Made by a program: the position numbers and the translations under genes
Source of the DNA: Variovorax ginsengisoli
Lineage (GTDB): Bacteria; Pseudomonadota; Gammaproteobacteria; Burkholderiales; Burkholderiaceae_C
Length of the DNA: 64,000 bases
Direction of reading: 5' to 3'
Assembly: GCF_030486595.1 (NCBI RefSeq)
Contig: NZ_JAUJZH010000034.1
Span: 17,654 to 81,653, forward strand
Notes under the pieces: generated by a model
Database searches by the model: none
Told to the model about the DNA's origin: nothing
What the model saw: only the letters and a program-made list of their open reading frames with translations
In this document: positions 57,861 to 64,000 of the stretch, piece after piece
How the letters are laid out: every line of letters starts with the position of its first letter
How positions within the stretch are numbered: position 1 is the stretch's first letter

Positions 57861-58301
57861 GTGAACACCTACGCCAGGGTAATTGATGGAGTGATCGCCC
57901 AGATCATCCCACCCGTTTTTGACGACAGGGGTCGAGAGGTTTCGCTCGAAGAGCGATTTCCCCTTGACGTCGTGGCTCAACTTGTCGAGTACGACCCCCA
58001 GCGTCGCCCGGATCCTCCGCCTCCGAGTTTGGTCGAACGCGTCGCATCCTTGCTACAGGCTGTCGATCTGCACCTCGACGCCGCGGCAATCGCCAAGGGC
58101 TACGACGGCATCAAGAGCGCCGCACTGCGCGCCGGCTACCCGGGCCCATTCCATGACGATGGCGTTGCATTTGCCACCTGGATGGACTTGGTCTACGCGA
58201 CCTGCTACCAGCTGCTCGCGCAATTCAACGCCGGCGAGATCGCCGAGCCGACCCCTGCAGAACTCATCGCAATGCTTCCCACCTTGGAGCTTCCATCATG
58301 A
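57861..58301 (+). CDS. Tail fibre assembly-like protein
   Basis: The protein has 146 residues from GTG at 57861 (MNTYARVIDGVIAQIIPPVF). A short N-terminal beta strand (VIDGVIAQII) and helical C-terminal body (SLLQAVDLHLDAAAIAKGYD) fit chaperone-like fibre assembly proteins. Overlaps the next gene. Function inferred. Confidence 0.68.
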   Translation: MNTYARVIDGVIAQIIPPVFDDRGREVSLEERFPLDVVAQLVEYDPQRRPDPPPPSLVERVASLLQAVDLHLDAAAIAKGYDGIKSAALRAGYPGPFHDDGVAFATWMDLVYATCYQLLAQFNAGEIAEPTPAELIAMLPTLELPS

Positions 58302-58657
58302 CCTTTGCACTTTCACCCCTGTGGCTGACGCTGATCGGCATCGTCGCCGCGCGGCAGCTGTGGATCTACTTCGTCTGCGCAATGCGGCTGAAGATGGTCC
58401 ACGACGCTGGCCAGCTCACGCGCGGCCAGACCGTCCTGGGCTATTCGGCGCTCGTCGAGGGCCTGGTGCTCGACGCACTGTTCCACTTCATCTTCGGCAC
58501 GCTGATATTCCTGGAGTTGCCGGCCAGGAAAGAGTGGACCCTGTCCGCGCGCCTATGGCGCCTGAGCAACGGACCGCCGAGCTGGCGCCAGCGCCTGGCC
58601 CTCAAGGTCCGCAAGGGCCTGCTCGACAGCATCGACCCCAGCGGAGTGCACCGATGA
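58298..58657 (+). CDS. Membrane protein of the lysis region
   Basis: The protein has 119 residues. The N-terminal helix SPLWLTLIGIVAARQLWIYF and a second hydrophobic region FHFIFGTLIFLEL are visible. It lies upstream of the coiled-coil membrane protein and holin. Possibly a lysis regulator; not proven. Confidence 0.65.
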   Translation: MTFALSPLWLTLIGIVAARQLWIYFVCAMRLKMVHDAGQLTRGQTVLGYSALVEGLVLDALFHFIFGTLIFLELPARKEWTLSARLWRLSNGPPSWRQRLALKVRKGLLDSIDPSGVHR

Positions 58658-58929
58658 GGCAAATCGACACCCAACCCGGAGACCTGCCGCGCGTCACGCG
58701 CGTGATCGACATGAAGTTGCCGCTGAACTGGCTGCTGACAGTAGCCTTTTCCCTGGCGCTGCTGATCGGCGGGATGTATTTCAAGCTGGGCCAGCTCGGC
58801 GAGGACATGACGGACCTGAAGATCGCGGTCAAGGCGGGCAACGGCCAGGCCGCCACCGTTCAGGGTGAGCTCGCCATCCTGAAGTTCCGGATCGAGAACC
58901 TCGAGTCCGACAAGAAGGCCGCTCGATAA
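58654..58929 (+). CDS. Coiled-coil membrane protein, possible antiholin
   Basis: The protein has 91 residues from ATG at 58654. A single membrane helix (WLLTVAFSLALLIGGMYF) is followed by a coiled coil (GELAILKFRIENLESDKKAA). In lysis cassettes such proteins can modulate the holin. Function inferred from position. Confidence 0.65.
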   Translation: MRQIDTQPGDLPRVTRVIDMKLPLNWLLTVAFSLALLIGGMYFKLGQLGEDMTDLKIAVKAGNGQAATVQGELAILKFRIENLESDKKAAR

Positions 58930-58952
58930 GGCGGCCTCCAGCGACCACCCCC

Positions 58953-58974
58953 AACCCGCTTCGGCGGGTTTTTC
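58953..58974 (+). terminator. TTCG terminator before holin
   Basis: AACCCGC-TTCG-GCGGGTT followed by TTTC. It lies just after the coiled-coil membrane gene. Confidence 0.75.
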
Positions 58975-58993
58975 TTTGCCTGAAAGGATCCCC

Positions 58994-59269
58994 ATGAACG
59001 CCATCACCGCATTCTTCGACAAGACCCTCGTCCCCCAGTGGCGCAGCTCTCTCAAGATGCTGTCCGTGATCTGGAACCTGATCTGCGCTGCGGCGGCGCC
59101 GGGCTGGATGGCGCTGACGGATGACCAGAAGTCTTCGATCCTGGGCCTCATCGGCATCTCGCCAGGCTGGATCGTCGCCGCGGCGTTTGTCGTGGGCATC
59201 GTGCTCCGACTGAAGGCGCAAGGCATCGAGGTGGCGCCGGCCGAGCCGCCGAGGGCTGATCCGTCATGA
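58994..59269 (+). CDS. Putative holin
   Basis: The protein has 91 residues from ATG at 58994. Two hydrophobic regions are LSVIWNLICAAAAPGWMAL and GLIGISPGWIVAAAFVVGIV, with an acidic tail after LRLKAQGIEV. It precedes and overlaps the endolysin gene by 4 bp, the usual lysis order. Confidence 0.75.
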   Translation: MNAITAFFDKTLVPQWRSSLKMLSVIWNLICAAAAPGWMALTDDQKSSILGLIGISPGWIVAAAFVVGIVLRLKAQGIEVAPAEPPRADPS

Positions 59270-59886
59270 CCCGCCGGGCGGCGCCGCAATGGACGGCGAT
59301 CCTGCTGGCGTGCGGGGTGCTCGGGTCGGTCGCCGCGGCCTGGGGCCCGGTGTTCGCCGACGAGATCAATGACGGCACCTTCTCGAAAGGTGACGCCGAC
59401 ATCATCGACTGGCTGCCGCAGATCCTGCACGAGAGCAGGGGCTTACAGCGCATGGAAGAGGACCTCAACTACAGCGCGTCGCGCATCGTTCAGGTCTGGC
59501 CTTCGCGCTTCCGGTCGATCGTCGAGGCAATGCCCTACGCGAACAACCCGAAGGCCCTGGCCAACCAGGTCTACGGCGGCCGGATGGGCAACTCGCGCAC
59601 GGACGACGGCTGGACCTATCGCGGCCGCAGCCCGATTGGTATCACCGGCCTCGCGAACTACCAGCGCGTCGGCGACCTGATGGGCCAGGACCTGGTCGGG
59701 ATCCCGGATCTGCTCTGCCAGCCGCGCTTCGCGCTCGATGCGTGCATCGCGTGGTGGGAGGACAAGATTCCTGACAGCATGCTCGGCGAGACCACCAACA
59801 TCCGCCAGCGCGTGAACGGTGGCGTCATCGGCCTCGGCGACGTGCAGCGCCTCAAGCGGTTGGTGCAGGGAGCCATGTCCGCATGA
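59266..59886 (+). CDS. GH19-type endolysin, probably a SAR endolysin
   Basis: The protein has 206 residues. Catalytic region: PQILHESRGLQRMEEDLNYS with E56 and E65 as the acid pair, then YRGRSPIGITGLANYQRVGD. The N-terminal ~25 residues (WTAILLACGVLGSVAAAW) form a weak hydrophobic signal-arrest-release anchor with a short basic start, so export may not need the holin. It cleaves peptidoglycan sugar chains. Confidence 0.88.
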   Translation: MTRRAAPQWTAILLACGVLGSVAAAWGPVFADEINDGTFSKGDADIIDWLPQILHESRGLQRMEEDLNYSASRIVQVWPSRFRSIVEAMPYANNPKALANQVYGGRMGNSRTDDGWTYRGRSPIGITGLANYQRVGDLMGQDLVGIPDLLCQPRFALDACIAWWEDKIPDSMLGETTNIRQRVNGGVIGLGDVQRLKRLVQGAMSA

Positions 59887-60059
59887 TCCCGCCTGATCTC
59901 GACATCGAGGAGCGGCGCGCGGCCGCCCAGCCGCGGGACTGGCCAGAGGACTTCGACCGGCCCACCACCTGGAATGTCTGCGGCGACTGCCTGCGACCGT
60001 TCCTCGGCCTGGCTACCCGCATTCAATGCCGGCTCTGCGCCGGTCGGCGGACGCTATGA
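59883..60059 (+). CDS. Small zinc-ribbon phage protein
   Basis: The protein has 58 residues (MIPPDLDIEERRAAAQPRDW). WNVCGDCLRPFLG and QCRLCAGRRT form a C-x2-C / C-x2-C zinc site. It overlaps the endolysin and the next microprotein. Function unknown. Confidence 0.65.
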   Translation: MIPPDLDIEERRAAAQPRDWPEDFDRPTTWNVCGDCLRPFLGLATRIQCRLCAGRRTL

Positions 60060-60139
60060 CCTACTGGATCATGGTCGGCACGGCCGTCGGCTTCATCGCT
60101 GGCATGGCGATCCTGGCCGTCTACATGGGCTTCCTATGA
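60056..60139 (+). CDS. 27-residue membrane microprotein
   Basis: The short gene encodes MTYWIMVGTAVGFIAGMAIL and seven more residues, a single transmembrane helix. ATGA overlaps on both sides support translation. Possibly a lysis accessory. Confidence 0.55.
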   Translation: MTYWIMVGTAVGFIAGMAILAVYMGFL

Positions 60140-60636
60140 CCTTGTTCCTCTCGCCCAAGTTCTGGCTGGCGATCGCCTTCGCCGCGGTGCTGGCCTTCGC
60201 CGGCCTGCAGACAGTGCGTGTGGCCGGCGGGAAGACCGAACTCGCCGAGGAGCGACGGGAGCGTGCCGAGGAAACCACAGAGCGCGAGCGGATCGCCCGC
60301 CGCGCAACCGAGCGAAACCGGCAGATCGAACAGGAACGCACCGCGCTGGCGACCGCGCAGGAAAAGGCAAAAGATGAACAGATCCTCAATATCGACGCTC
60401 GTCTGCGCGATGCTCTTGGCCAGCTGTCAGAGCGCCCCGATCGCCCCGCCGGTAGTGGTGGCGCCGCCGGCAATCCCCCCGCTCAAGCGGCCTGCACCGG
60501 CGCCGGACTTTATCGGCCGGATGCAGCTTTTCTTATCGGGGAAGCTGCCGCCGCCGCTCGAGTCGCTGCCGAGCGGGACTACTGCCACGAGCGGTACGAC
60601 GGACTATCGTCTGCCGGCGGGGAAGCTCCTCCCTAG
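60136..60636 (+). CDS. i-spanin (Rz-like)
   Basis: The protein has 166 residues from ATG at 60136. N-terminal membrane anchor (LSPKFWLAIAFAAVLAFAGL), then a long charged coiled coil (ERRERAEETTERERIARRAT). It is the inner-membrane spanin subunit. The o-spanin Rz1 is encoded inside it in another frame at 60374. Confidence 0.85.
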   Translation: MTLFLSPKFWLAIAFAAVLAFAGLQTVRVAGGKTELAEERRERAEETTERERIARRATERNRQIEQERTALATAQEKAKDEQILNIDARLRDALGQLSERPDRPAGSGGAAGNPPAQAACTGAGLYRPDAAFLIGEAAAAARVAAERDYCHERYDGLSSAGGEAPP

Positions 60637-60643
60637 ACCCTGA
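60374..60643 (+). CDS. o-spanin (Rz1-like lipoprotein), nested gene
   Basis: The protein has 89 residues from ATG at 60374 in the +1 frame relative to Rz. The signal MNRSSISTLVCAMLLASC ends in a lipobox (LASC, lipidated C18) and is followed by a Pro-rich stretch (PIAPPVVVAPPAIPPLKRPA), exactly the Rz1 pattern. It starts inside Rz and ends 7 bp after it, so the two genes overlap out of frame. Rz and Rz1 together fuse inner and outer membranes in lysis. Confidence 0.88.
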   Translation: MNRSSISTLVCAMLLASCQSAPIAPPVVVAPPAIPPLKRPAPAPDFIGRMQLFLSGKLPPPLESLPSGTTATSGTTDYRLPAGKLLPRP

Positions 60644-60668
60644 CCTTCGTTTCGCCGCCTCCCACTGT

Positions 60669-60696
60669 GCCCCCGGCTCCGGCCGGGGGCCTTTTT
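60669..60696 (+). terminator. Late operon terminator
   Basis: GCCCCCGGC-TCCG-GCCGGGGGC stem (9 bp) followed by CTTTTT. It lies just after the spanin genes and separates the late operon from the acyltransferase morons. Confidence 0.85.
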
Positions 60697-60782
60697 GCAT
60701 TTCAGGCGCCTCCGCCCCGAGGGGCGCTGCGGTTAAAGTACGCCGCGCCAAAGCGCCGAGCGCGCATCGACAAGGACCCGAG

Positions 60783-62711
60783 ATTCTTACCAGCGAACAC
60801 AGCCTCAAGTACCGGCGCGACATCGACGGTTTGCGCGCGATCGCCGTCCTGGCGGTTCTTGCCTTCCATGCGTTTCCGAGCGCGCTGCCGGGCGGTTTCA
60901 TCGGCGTCGACATCTTCTTCGTCATCTCGGGCTTCCTGATCACCTCGATCATCCTGCGAAGCCTCGCTGGGGATGGGTTCAGCTACCGAGACTTCTATGC
61001 CAGGCGCATCGAGCGGATCTTCCCGGCGCTCGCGCTGGTGCTGGCCGCGACGTTCGCCGTTGGGTGGCATGTACTGTTGCCCGGTGGGTTGGCGCAGCTC
61101 GGCAAGCACGCTGCAGCCGGTGCCGGCTTCGTGTCCAACTTCGCGTTCTGGGGCGAAGCTGGCTACTTCGATAGCGCGGCCGAGACCAAGCCACTGCTCC
61201 ACCTATGGTCGCTCGCGATCGAGGAGCAGTTCTATTTGATCTGGCCGCTCTTGCTGGGGCTTGCGTGGAAGCGGAAATGGCGAATCTTCGGTGTCGTCGT
61301 GGCCGTGGCGGCAGTTTCCTTCGCGATCAACCTCGGCACCGTGCACAGCCACCAGACTGCCGCGTTCTATTCCCCAGCTTCGCGCTTCTGGGAACTGATG
61401 GTGGGCGGAATGCTTGCCTGCTGGCGCCTGCGCGGGCCGCGCGCCCAGTCCGCGGCGCTGACACATTCACAGTCCGTGGCCGGGCTCGCGCTGATCGTGC
61501 TGGGCCTCATCTTCATCCGCGGTGGTGGCGCGTTCCCAGGCTGGTGGGCGCTACTGCCAACGCTCGGCGCGTTCCTCTGCATTGCGGCGGGCCCGTCCGG
61601 CATCGTGAACCGCTACGTGCTCGGCGCGCGACCGATGGTGTGGATCGGCCTCATCAGCTACCCGCTCTACCTGTGGCACTGGCCGCTGCTGGCCTACGCC
61701 CGAATCCTCGATATCGGGGAGGGCGCATGGACGGTGCGCGCTGCGGCGCTCGTTTTGTCGTTCGTTCTTGCCTACTTGACCTTCAAGTTCGTAGAGTTTC
61801 CGATCCGATCGCGAGCCTGGAACCGCGTCGCCGGCAGTATGTTGGTGGCGCCGATGGTTGCCATCTTCGCGCTCGGTCTCGGCGCGTACACGGCCAACGG
61901 GTTCGGCTTCCGGCTGGAGGGCACGCCACTCGCATTCGCGAGCCACGACTACGATTTCAAGATCGACAGCCGCTCAGGTGAATGCTGGGCGAGCAGCACC
62001 GATTCGCCTGACGTTTATGCGAAGACCTGCGTCGATCGCGAGGACGGGTCGGGTAAGCCGCTGGTGATGCTTTGGGGGGACTCGCACGCTGGGCGCTTCG
62101 CCGCAGGATTGCGGCGCGAAGTTGACGGCAAGGCAAGATTTGCTGTGTTCGCGCGCGACAGCTGCCCGCCAATCGTGGAGTTCGCCTATCCCAGGTGTGT
62201 CGAGGCCAACTCGTATGTGCTCAGCCAGGTGAGCAAGATCAAGCCGGATACGGTGGTCCTGTTCGGGCATTGGGCCTACTACCTTGCGTCCCCTTCGAAA
62301 GTGTCCCTCCAGGATCTGGCGGCCACTGCAGCGCAACTCAAAGCGGCAGGCGTCTCTCGAATCATTGTGATGGGGCCTGCTCCTACCTGGACGGAGCCGC
62401 TGCCGAAGGTGCTGGCAGAGCTGCATCGCGACGCCGGCGGCGCCATCCCCGTTCGAACCACCTCCAAGTTGGCGAAGGAGGTTGCCGAAGCAGATGAAAC
62501 GATGGCTAGATTTGCTGCCGGTGTGCCTGGAGTCGAATACTTTTCGACGTTCAAGGCGATGTGCAATGAGGAAGGCTGCTTGACCTACACTGTCAACAGC
62601 CCGGAGGGGCTAACCACGTGGGACTACGGCCATCTCACGACATCAGCTGCTCAGTACGTAGCACGCCAGATGGGCAGCCTTGTAGATTCGGCGCCATCAG
62701 CGCGGCCTTGA
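60783..62711 (+). CDS. OafA-type membrane acyltransferase with C-terminal SGNH domain
   Basis: The protein has 642 residues if it starts at the non-standard ATT at 60783, or 626 if it starts at TTG (60831). The conserved family start YRRDIDGLRAIAVLAVLAFH begins at 60810, upstream of the first TTG; AAGGA lies 6 bp before the ATT, with no in-frame ATG/GTG upstream. N-terminal ~350 residues: ten or so membrane helices with the acyltransferase-3 motifs (GGFIGVDIFFVISGFLITSI; RRIERIFPAL; HLWSLAIEEQFYLIWPLL). C-terminal SGNH domain: LMLWGDSHAG- and WDYGHLT-type blocks. It probably acetylates O-antigen sugars of the lysogen. Confidence 0.85.
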   Translation: MLTSEHSLKYRRDIDGLRAIAVLAVLAFHAFPSALPGGFIGVDIFFVISGFLITSIILRSLAGDGFSYRDFYARRIERIFPALALVLAATFAVGWHVLLPGGLAQLGKHAAAGAGFVSNFAFWGEAGYFDSAAETKPLLHLWSLAIEEQFYLIWPLLLGLAWKRKWRIFGVVVAVAAVSFAINLGTVHSHQTAAFYSPASRFWELMVGGMLACWRLRGPRAQSAALTHSQSVAGLALIVLGLIFIRGGGAFPGWWALLPTLGAFLCIAAGPSGIVNRYVLGARPMVWIGLISYPLYLWHWPLLAYARILDIGEGAWTVRAAALVLSFVLAYLTFKFVEFPIRSRAWNRVAGSMLVAPMVAIFALGLGAYTANGFGFRLEGTPLAFASHDYDFKIDSRSGECWASSTDSPDVYAKTCVDREDGSGKPLVMLWGDSHAGRFAAGLRREVDGKARFAVFARDSCPPIVEFAYPRCVEANSYVLSQVSKIKPDTVVLFGHWAYYLASPSKVSLQDLAATAAQLKAAGVSRIIVMGPAPTWTEPLPKVLAELHRDAGGAIPVRTTSKLAKEVAEADETMARFAAGVPGVEYFSTFKAMCNEEGCLTYTVNSPEGLTTWDYGHLTTSAAQYVARQMGSLVDSAPSARP

Positions 62712-62747
62712 GCTGGCTTTTAGAAGCTCGCACTTTCCACTCCTGCA

Positions 62748-63851
62748 ATGAATCACCGGAACAACTTCGACTTACTGAGGCTCTTTGCAGCGTGTCAGGT
62801 GATGGTGACGCATGCGTGTATGTGGCTGCACCTCGGTGAGGGGTGGTCGGGCACCTTCGCCTATCGGCTGCTTTTTTCGTTTCCGGGCGTGGCGATCTTT
62901 TTTGTCATCAGCGGCTACCTCGTCACCGATTCGTACCTCCGCTCAGCATCGTCCGGGAGCTATTTCGTCAAGCGGGCGCTGCGAATCTTCCCGGCCCTGT
63001 TCGTCAACATCGTCGTGATGGAGCTGGCCCTTCTCGCCACAGGTGGGTCGGTGATCGTTAGCGCAGCCAAGTATCTTGGCTACCTTTCCACCTACATGCT
63101 GACAGGCGCTCGCCCTTGGGGAATCTATGCGTCCTCGGTTGACCCCTACATCTCGGCGGGATTCTTCAAGGCGGTTTATCCAAGCGGGGTGCTGTGGACG
63201 CTCACCGTCGAGCTGACGTTTTACCTGGCGCTTCCAGTGGTGCTCGAGGCGTATCGGCGAACCAAGCGAGGCGGAATCGTCCTGGTGGCTGTGCTCGGGG
63301 TCGCATCGTGGTTCATGGCGCAGCGCTACAACCTGACGGACAAATACGACCAGTTCGTCTCAGTGACGGTTGGACCCAGTTTCTGGATCTTCTCGTTTGG
63401 AGTACTCGCCCGCCTGTGTTGGAACCGGGTCGGCGTCCTCTTCACCAGCAAGGCGGGGTGGTGGCTCGCCGCGCACCTCGGCCTGGCATGGCTGACAGCG
63501 ACAGGCCCATACGCCTTCGTCTCCATCAATAACGCTGCACCTTGGGATACGCTGCGGATCGCGGTCTTGGCCGGTCTCGTCTTGTCGGCGGCCTACACCT
63601 TCCCGCGCCCGCAACTGCTGCGGGGCCAGGACCTGTCCTACGGAATCTACCTGTACCACATGCTGGTTTTGCACTCATTCGTCGCGATGGGCTGGATCGG
63701 GTCCTGGTCGCTGTGGATGTTGGCAGCAGCGGCCACCGTGATTTTGGCTGCTACTTCGTGGCTGCTGATCGAGAAACCGGCAATGAGGCTGAGAACGGCG
63801 TTTGTTGCGCGATCTGCCAGCAAGGACGCTTCAGCTGCTGGCGCAGCCTAG
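62748..63851 (+). CDS. Acyltransferase-3 family membrane protein
   Basis: The protein has 367 residues. Acyltransferase-3 motifs: FDLLRLFAACQVMVTHACMW, GVAIFFVISGYLVTDSYLRS, FVKRALRIFPALFVNI, GVLWTLTVELTFYLALPVVL and LSYGIYLYHMLVLHSFVAMG. About ten membrane helices; no SGNH extension. It starts 36 bp after the first acyltransferase, so the pair probably acts together on surface polysaccharide. Confidence 0.88.
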   Translation: MNHRNNFDLLRLFAACQVMVTHACMWLHLGEGWSGTFAYRLLFSFPGVAIFFVISGYLVTDSYLRSASSGSYFVKRALRIFPALFVNIVVMELALLATGGSVIVSAAKYLGYLSTYMLTGARPWGIYASSVDPYISAGFFKAVYPSGVLWTLTVELTFYLALPVVLEAYRRTKRGGIVLVAVLGVASWFMAQRYNLTDKYDQFVSVTVGPSFWIFSFGVLARLCWNRVGVLFTSKAGWWLAAHLGLAWLTATGPYAFVSINNAAPWDTLRIAVLAGLVLSAAYTFPRPQLLRGQDLSYGIYLYHMLVLHSFVAMGWIGSWSLWMLAAAATVILAATSWLLIEKPAMRLRTAFVARSASKDASAAGAA

Positions 63852-64000
63852 CCTCGGTCGGTCGCCCGTCTTCAGCCTGGCGAGCGCATCCAGCCGGCGC
63901 AGCGCCTGCCGGGCGGCTGCCAGTTCCGGCGTCTTGCCGGCCTGGGCCTCGAAGGCGTCAAAGACCTTGGTGATCAGGGCGACGTCGTCGGGTGTCGGGG
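63831..64000 (-). CDS. Partial minus-strand gene at the right edge
   Basis: An open frame enters from the right edge and ends at a TGA (63831-63833), overlapping the acyltransferase 3' end by 21 bp (convergent). It encodes PTPDDVALITKVFDAFEAQA, then KTPELAAARQALRRLDALAR. The helical, charged sequence is not recognised. It could be the last phage gene or a host gene; the frame continues beyond the window. Confidence 0.6.
   Translation of the reverse strand, partial: PTPDDVALITKVFDAFEAQAGKTPELAAARQALRRLDALARLKTGDRPRLGCASS

Overview
The window is GC-rich bacterial DNA. It runs from a chromosomal purine/methionine/tRNA locus into an almost complete temperate siphophage genome. The order cvpA-purF-metZ followed by gltX and a tRNA-Ala/tRNA-Glu/tRNA-Asp cluster, with the general codon and GC character, suggests a beta-proteobacterium of the Burkholderiales, possibly Comamonadaceae-like. 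That placement is inference from gene order and protein style, not from a database search.

Host part (1-5048): cvpA, purF, metZ and gltX are tightly packed on the plus strand. A promoter and three tRNA genes (Ala-GGC, Glu-TTC, Asp-GTC) follow. A strong hairpin terminator lies just after tRNA-Asp, and the prophage begins there, with its integrase gene about 600 bp inside. The 3' end of tRNA-Asp is the likely attL. The matching attR was not found and should lie beyond base 64000.

Left arm (5109-20452, minus strand): this is one long chain of overlapping genes (ATGA and GTGA junctions). It reads from a promoter at about 20500 through small phage proteins, a putative annealing protein, a YqaJ-type nuclease fused to a long coiled coil, an HNH/AP2 endonuclease, a KTSC protein, a large C5 cytosine methyltransferase and a PP-loop (PAPS-reductase/DndC-like) protein. 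It ends at a disrupted second C5 methyltransferase, a DUF4224 protein, the integrase and a terminal HNH protein. Plus-strand morons are inserted back-to-back against the start codons of minus-strand genes at 8676-9223, 9652-10526 and 11791-12429. Two of these encode related membrane-anchored proteins.

Immunity region (20581-22680): a CI-like S24 repressor, a lipoprotein, a small protein and a coiled-coil membrane protein form a lysogeny operon on the minus strand, ending in a terminator at 20581-20604. A YdaS/Cro-like gene diverges on the plus strand. Palindromic TACTAGTA-type sites sit in both early promoter regions and are probable operators.

Right early arm (22684-32423, plus strand): regulators, a replication initiator-like protein, a DnaB-type helicase, a RuvC-like resolvase, a cupin-like protein, NinB, a PD-(D/E)XK nuclease, a DUF1364 protein, several small genes and a DnaJ-type zinc-finger protein in the position of a Q antiterminator. 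A moron of unknown function follows (32444-33190).

Late arm (33670-60643): an unusual block of structural or adhesin-like genes, including a large Ala-rich repeat protein, precedes the packaging genes. Then come HNH, small and large terminase, portal, S49 protease, HK97-type capsid, connectors, tail tube, frameshifted tail chaperones (G/GT), tape measure, tip proteins, tail hub, fibre, holin, SAR-type GH19 endolysin and nested Rz/Rz1 spanins. Rho-independent-type hairpins, many with TTCG loops, precede several late cistrons, consistent with antiterminated late transcription.

Conversion module (60783-63851): two membrane acyltransferases, probably modifying the host O-antigen, follow the late terminator. 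A partial minus-strand gene enters at the right edge.
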